A DNA stretch of 5,630 bases. It comes from Patescibacteria group bacterium. GTDB taxonomy: Bacteria; Patescibacteriota; Patescibacteriia; UBA9934. The notes under the pieces are model-generated. The model saw only the letters and a list, made by a program, of their open reading frames with translations, was not told the DNA's origin and made no database searches. The stretch lies in the NCBI GenBank assembly GCA_018818445.1, contig JAHISC010000086.1, positions 1-5,630 on the forward strand, written 5' to 3'. How positions within the stretch are numbered: the first letter of the stretch is position 1; each line of letters opens with the position of its first letter. The position numbers were made by a program, and so were the translations under genes. This document shows, one piece after another, positions 5,181 through 5,630 of the stretch.

Positions 5181-5630
5181 ATGACTGAATCAGCGAATAT
5201 ACAAGAAAATAGAAAACCAGATGATCGAGCAGCTCGAGGTCGGGGACGCGGTGGTAATCGCGGTAAACGTGGTCGCCCACAACGCGAACCACGAGAGTTT
5301 GAGCAGAAGATTCTTGACTTGGCACGTGTTACTCGTGTTACTAAGGGTGGAAAACGAATGCGTTTTCGTACTTGTTTGATTATTGGTGATAAAAAAGGAC
5401 GCGTTGGCGTTGGGATTGCCAAAGGTGCAGACGTAGCAATTTCGGTCGAAAAAGCATTTCGTCAGGCTAAGAAAAATATGACTACGGTGCCGATCGTTAA
5501 CGAGACCATTCCACATGAGGTTAAGATGAAGTTTGGCGCTGCATATGTTATGCTAAAGCCAGCTCCAGAAGGTACTGGACTCAAGTCTGGTGGAGCTGCT
5601 CGCGTAGTTCTAGAATTAGCAGGAGTTCCA
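5181..5630 (+). CDS. rpsE: 30S ribosomal protein S5 (uS5), N-terminal part
   Basis: S5 sits at the mRNA entry tunnel with S3 and S4 and affects decoding accuracy. The frame is open for exactly 150 codons to the window edge, so the C-terminus is missing. Residues 1-38 are a variable N-terminus, with a glycine/arginine-rich stretch at 19-36. The S5 double-stranded-RNA-binding-like domain begins at EFEQKILDLARVTRVTKGGKRMRFR (39-63). It has the KGG loop (55-57), the region where spectinomycin resistance changes occur in E. coli. It continues through IGDKKGRVGVGIAKG (68-82) and the second domain NETIPHEV..KFGAAYVMLKPAPEGTGLKSGGAARVVLELAGV (107-149). The start GTATG is 5 nt after rplR; no nearer start fits. 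A typical S5 has 160-230 residues. Confidence 0.97.
   Translation, partial: MTESANIQENRKPDDRAARGRGRGGNRGKRGRPQREPREFEQKILDLARVTRVTKGGKRMRFRTCLIIGDKKGRVGVGIAKGADVAISVEKAFRQAKKNMTTVPIVNETIPHEVKMKFGAAYVMLKPAPEGTGLKSGGAARVVLELAGVP

Larger units (their letters stand above)
1..5630 (+). other. S10-spc ribosomal protein operon segment (rplB to rpsE)
   Basis: Fifteen genes lie head to tail on one strand with gaps of 1-20 nt and no overlaps. This is strong evidence of one long transcript entering at the left and leaving at the right. No promoter, attenuator or rho-independent terminator was found inside, and the window holds neither end of the operon. The gene order is the ancestral bacterial one, with no insertions or losses up to rpsE. 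Whether rpmD (L30) follows rpsE lies outside the window. L30 is known to be missing from Candidate Phyla Radiation genomes, so the next gene would test the taxonomic guess. Confidence 0.93.

Noticed and set aside
5129..5516. Two minus-strand open frames of about 100 codons over rplR and rpsE
   Set aside because: They are antisense to L18 and S5. The Arg/Pro-rich content simply mirrors the RG-rich S5 leader.

Overview
This window is a stretch of the bacterial S10-spc ribosomal protein supercluster. All fifteen genes read on the plus strand, in the canonical order rplB (3' end only) - rpsS - rplV - rpsC - rplP - rpmC - rpsQ - rplN - rplX - rplE - rpsN - rpsH - rplF - rplR - rpsE (5' part only). 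The end of the S10 half (rplB to rpsQ, 1-2422) runs straight into the spc half (rplN to rpsE, 2424-5630). The gap between the halves is one nucleotide, with no promoter or terminator visible there.

The organism is a bacterium of moderately low GC, by eye about 40 percent. It has the short zinc-ribbon type of S14. The S3 start (MGHKIHPKIFRL), the very tight packing, the lineage-type tails on several proteins and the near absence of Shine-Dalgarno sequences together suggest Candidatus Patescibacteria (the Candidate Phyla Radiation). This is an inference from protein style, not a tree. The standard stop code fits: 12 of the 14 visible stops are TAA, two are TAG and none is TGA, and no reading frame needs recoding.

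Layout: 1-45 is the end of L2. 51-2422 carries S19, L22, S3, L16, L29 and S17. 2424-5630 carries L14, L24, L5, S14, S8, L6, L18 and the first 150 codons of S5. Gaps are 1-9 nt, except 20 nt before rplP, and no genes overlap. There is no non-coding stretch long enough for a further gene, and no RNA gene, mobile element, repeat array or CRISPR was seen. Every product is a structural part of the ribosome. Co-transcription and stop-to-start proximity would keep their synthesis balanced.

I see no new multi-gene system here. The one pattern that stands out is in the start signals. All 14 start codons are ATG directly preceded by T, ten of them as ATATG, and none has a well-spaced Shine-Dalgarno sequence. 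Secondary points are the added low-complexity tails on L22, S19, S3 and S5, a proline in L16 at the site of the hydroxylated E. coli arginine, and heavy use of the arginine codon CGA in genes that should be highly expressed.
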